IMG/VR virus record: IMGVR_UViG_3300033149_002948 | Location: 1-41,803 of that record | Reading direction: 5' to 3' (one strand) | DNA: 41,803 nt | From: a virus | Part shown: one piece after another, positions 39,720 to 41,803 of the stretch | How the letters are laid out: each line of letters begins with the position of its first letter | Position numbering within the stretch: the first letter of the stretch is position 1 | Notes under the pieces: generated by a model | The model's input: the letters and a program-made list of their open reading frames with translations, nothing else | Told to the model about the DNA's origin: nothing | Database searches by the model: none | Translations under genes and position numbers: made by a program

Positions 39720-40898
39720 ATGCCTATCAAGGGACTTACCGACACCGGCACACGCCGGTTCAATGAGATTGGGGTCATCCGCAAGGGTGGGCCCAAAGGC
39801 GCGAATCGCCCCGGAAAAGACCTGTCCTACTTCCGTGTCGTTTTCTATGAGGGCGAAGAGGAGGCGGCTCGCCGTTTTCAGGAGGTCTATGGCGACCGGC
39901 CGCGAGAGATCAATGTGTGGTTGCCATTCGACACAGTGCCCGAAGTGTGGGACGCCTGGAACGAGGCGTACACCGCCGGGGCGTTGGTGCATCGCTGCAA
40001 CGGCGAGTGGGTAGACTATGCCCGCGATCCACAGACGGGCGAGGTACTGGTGCGTTTTGGGCGTGACCTCAAGACGGGGCTGCCCGTGCCCTGCACCGGC
40101 GAGCCCGTCTATTTCTACACCAACAAAAAAGGCGAGCAGGTAGGCGTGCACTGCGCACCGCGCGGCCGGCTGCGAGTGATCATCCCAGAGTTGCAGCGGA
40201 TAGCCTACCTGACCGTAAAGACGGGCAGCTACAACGATGTCCGCAACCTCTCCGAGCAACTGAACGGCTTTGAGGATCTAACCAATTATCATCTGCGCAG
40301 CGTACCGTTTCGGCTGTGCCGCCAGAAGAAGATGGTGCCCACCCCGGGACCCAACGGTAAGACCGTCCGCCGCCCCAAGTGGTTGCTGGCCCTGGAGGTA
40401 CACCCCGACTGGGCAGCGGCCAAAGTGCGCGCCTTCCAGGTGGCCGTGCCAGCGGCGCTACCGGCAACAACGGAAGCAGAGCCGGAGGGGAACGGCGAGC
40501 CGGACGGGTGGGATGAGGATGTTCACGCTGGCGATGAGGAGAACGGGGTTGTTGAGGCGAGCATCGTTGAGGAATCGCCACCCCCCGAAGTGCCCGAAGG
40601 GGAACTGGAGGCTTTCGTCCGTGAGCTTCGTGAGGCCCTGGCCGAACACCCGCGCAACGGCGACCCCGCCCCGGCGGGCACGCGCCGCAGCGTCAAGGTG
40701 GCCCTGGAGAGAGTCGTTGGTGAGGGCAACGCGCCCGCCCTCCTCCGCGCAGCCTACGGCTGTGAGTGGGAGGAACTCACCCTGGGGATGGCCGCCATTC
40801 TGGCCAACGCAGCGGCGGGCCGGAACGGGAAGTTCGCATGGAAGAAAATGCGCTGGAGAAAGTTGGCGCAGGCGCTGATCGCGCAGGAGGAGGGGTGA
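39720..40898 (+). CDS. phiC31 gp3-like protein (RDF / 'hydrolase or metal-binding' family)
   Basis: 392 aa from ATG 39720 (AAAGGAG). N-terminal 'FNEIGVIRKGGPK', 'DLSYFRVVF', 'EINVWLPFD' and 'WDAWNEAY' are the pattern of the gp3-like family, which in phiC31 controls integrase direction. C-terminal half: an acidic linker (about 254-300), then a helical domain. Its integrase partner here is a tyrosine enzyme, so the RDF role is uncertain; ssDNA binding or annealing is possible. Confidence 0.65.
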   Translation: MPIKGLTDTGTRRFNEIGVIRKGGPKGANRPGKDLSYFRVVFYEGEEEAARRFQEVYGDRPREINVWLPFDTVPEVWDAWNEAYTAGALVHRCNGEWVDYARDPQTGEVLVRFGRDLKTGLPVPCTGEPVYFYTNKKGEQVGVHCAPRGRLRVIIPELQRIAYLTVKTGSYNDVRNLSEQLNGFEDLTNYHLRSVPFRLCRQKKMVPTPGPNGKTVRRPKWLLALEVHPDWAAAKVRAFQVAVPAALPATTEAEPEGNGEPDGWDEDVHAGDEENGVVEASIVEESPPPEVPEGELEAFVRELREALAEHPRNGDPAPAGTRRSVKVALERVVGEGNAPALLRAAYGCEWEELTLGMAAILANAAAGRNGKFAWKKMRWRKLAQALIAQEEG

Positions 40899-40899
40899 T

Positions 40900-41247
40900 A
40901 TGCCTACTCAAACCTGGATTTGCCCTCGCTGTGGTCAGGAGAACACCGACAATTGGCCGCTGAAAATGAGGGACGGCCAGATCGCAGACGGTGGCTGCCG
41001 GGACTGCTGGGAGAAGCAATGCGCTAAGACTTGGTGGGAGCACTGGGGGCCTCGCTTGGGGAATGTGACAATTGCGATGGATCGGGCGGCAAGCGCAATC
41101 GCCACCTTACCGCCCGACCAGTGGGCCGGCTGGGTGATCTATCTGTTGGAGACCCTGGACGACCGGGCTGGGGAAGACGAGTTTCGCGCCGTCCTGGAGG
41201 GACTGCGGGGTGACATCACCACGCGGCTAGAGGAGGGGAGGTGGTAA
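40900..41247 (+). CDS. Zinc-ribbon protein, 115 aa
   Basis: 115 aa, SD GGAGGAGGGG. N-terminal CPRCGQ ... CRDC gives a two-pair zinc ribbon, then 'WAGWVIYLLETLDDR' helices. Last gene before the ibrAB-operon promoter. Function unknown. Confidence 0.7.
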   Translation: MPTQTWICPRCGQENTDNWPLKMRDGQIADGGCRDCWEKQCAKTWWEHWGPRLGNVTIAMDRAASAIATLPPDQWAGWVIYLLETLDDRAGEDEFRAVLEGLRGDITTRLEEGRW

Positions 41248-41251
41248 GGGC

Positions 41252-41305
41252 TTGACAAACTTGACAAATATACGATTATCATATATAATATAGATAGTTG
41301 ATTCA
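41252..41305 (+). promoter_or_regulatory. Promoter with palindromic operator, copy 2
   Basis: TTGACA (41261-41266; a second at 41252-41257), 17 bp, TATAAT (41284-41289). A 9-1-9 palindrome (41268-41286) matches the 27723-27741 palindrome, with one base changed in one arm. It drives the ibrAB-like operon. Confidence 0.9.
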
Positions 41306-41326
41306 ATCAAACCGCAGGGGGCAAAA

Positions 41327-41803
41327 ATGGAACAAGCGACAGAAAAACAACACAAAACAATAATCGCTACTGGGAGGAGCACAATGTCCAAGCAAACCAG
41401 CGTTCAGATTACAGAAGGAACTCAGCGTCAAGTGGAGTTCCTTAAATCGTGCGGGTTTGGCGGTTTTACCGACATTTGTCGGATTGCAATTGATAGAATG
41501 TACAAGGAGGAAATAGCTATGCTGAGAAAACGCCTGCCCAAAATAGAAATCGTACGGACTGAGATTGTGCCCGTAGAGGTGGCAATCAAAACGGCAGCTG
41601 GAACTATCAATCAGGCTTATAGTCTGCGTGTTACATTGCGATATGCTGACAAAACAGTAACGGTAGATACTGTAAACGCGCTGGTCACTGAGCGCCAATC
41701 GGAGGATTGGTGCGTTCACCAGTGTGAAAAATTGAGAGATGCTCTCATGTCCCAACCTGATTTTACTCCCGGCGAACTCATTCGCGCTGTTGGGAGCTGG
41801 GGG
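41327..41803 (+). CDS. 5' part of split ribbon-helix-helix-like protein
   Basis: Starts at ATG 41327 after a GGGGG motif and continues across the window join to base 351 (237 aa in all). An in-frame ATG 16 codons later, where the sequence MSKQTSVQITEG begins, lines up with the start of the protein at 28105 and may be the true start. Strand-helix-helix pattern (QTSVQITEGTQRQVEFLKS, then FTDICRIAIDRMY) suggests DNA binding and autoregulation of the palindromic operator. C-terminal domain is specific to this protein. Confidence 0.8.
   Translation, partial: MEQATEKQHKTIIATGRSTMSKQTSVQITEGTQRQVEFLKSCGFGGFTDICRIAIDRMYKEEIAMLRKRLPKIEIVRTEIVPVEVAIKTAAGTINQAYSLRVTLRYADKTVTVDTVNALVTERQSEDWCVHQCEKLRDALMSQPDFTPGELIRAVGSWG
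41690..41803. repeat. Terminal direct repeat, right copy
   Basis: Identical to 1-114 (see left copy). Confidence 0.9.

Overview
The window is a complete, circularly closed genome of a temperate, tailed (siphovirus-like) bacteriophage that probably also lives as a plasmid. The first 114 bases are repeated exactly at the end (1-114 = 41690-41803), so the unit is about 41,689 bp and one gene (41327 to 351) is cut by the arbitrary opening point. Base composition is GC-rich, Shine-Dalgarno sites are strong, and many genes tile by TAATG or ATGA overlaps. The host is a bacterium. Chloroflexota is my best guess from the general look of the small DUF6011, zinc-ribbon and ribbon-helix-helix proteins, but nothing in the window proves it.

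Layout. (1) 41252-41803 and 1-2583, plus strand: an operator-controlled operon with a ribbon-helix-helix-like protein, a 132-aa unknown, an IbrA-like PAPS-reductase-family enzyme (PP-loop, DUF3440 type) and an IbrB-like ParB/sulfiredoxin-fold protein, closed by a perfect 20-bp bidirectional terminator. (2) 24788 down to 2748, minus strand: the late region in packaging-to-lysis order, namely small terminase, large terminase, a 47-aa Trp-rich ORF, portal, Mu F-like minor head protein, protease-scaffold fusion, small head protein, HK97-fold capsid, beta-helix protein, small head/neck protein, lectin-connector fusion, head-tail proteins, tail tube with a C-terminal Asp-box propeller, tail chaperones, tape measure, tail-tip proteins, a PEP-CTERM protein and holin/spanin-like membrane proteins. 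(3) 24.8-25.2 kb: divergent consensus promoters, a leader attenuator for the late operon, and a plus-strand structured RNA without an ORF. (4) 25.2-27.5 kb, minus: small zinc-ribbon and membrane genes with mosaic duplications. (5) 27.7-28.5 kb, plus: a two-gene operon under a near-copy of the promoter/operator in (1). (6) 35.1-28.6 kb, minus: plasmid-like maintenance and replication block, with DPBB protein, Rep protein carrying iterons inside its gene, excisionase-like HTH, ParM-like actin, ParR-like RHH and an FtsK-like translocase. (7) 35.3-36.6 kb, minus: tRNA-Ala(TGC) and small genes. (8) 36.7-41.25 kb, plus: a structured RNA with terminator, tyrosine integrase, a divergent XRE repressor with face-to-face promoters, and early genes including a DUF6011 protein and a phiC31 gp3-like protein.

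How it fits together. The XRE repressor, integrase and divergent promoters form a lysogeny switch. ParM/ParR, the translocase and the intragenic-iteron Rep gene suggest an autonomous replicon with active segregation, so this looks like a phage-plasmid. Late genes seem to be expressed from one promoter followed at once by an intrinsic terminator in the leader and two more after the first gene, which predicts antitermination control. Most novel for follow-up: the operator-controlled ibrAB-like operon, the two structured RNAs, the attenuated late promoter, the adhesin-like domains on capsid, connector and tail tube, and the phage-borne PEP-CTERM protein.
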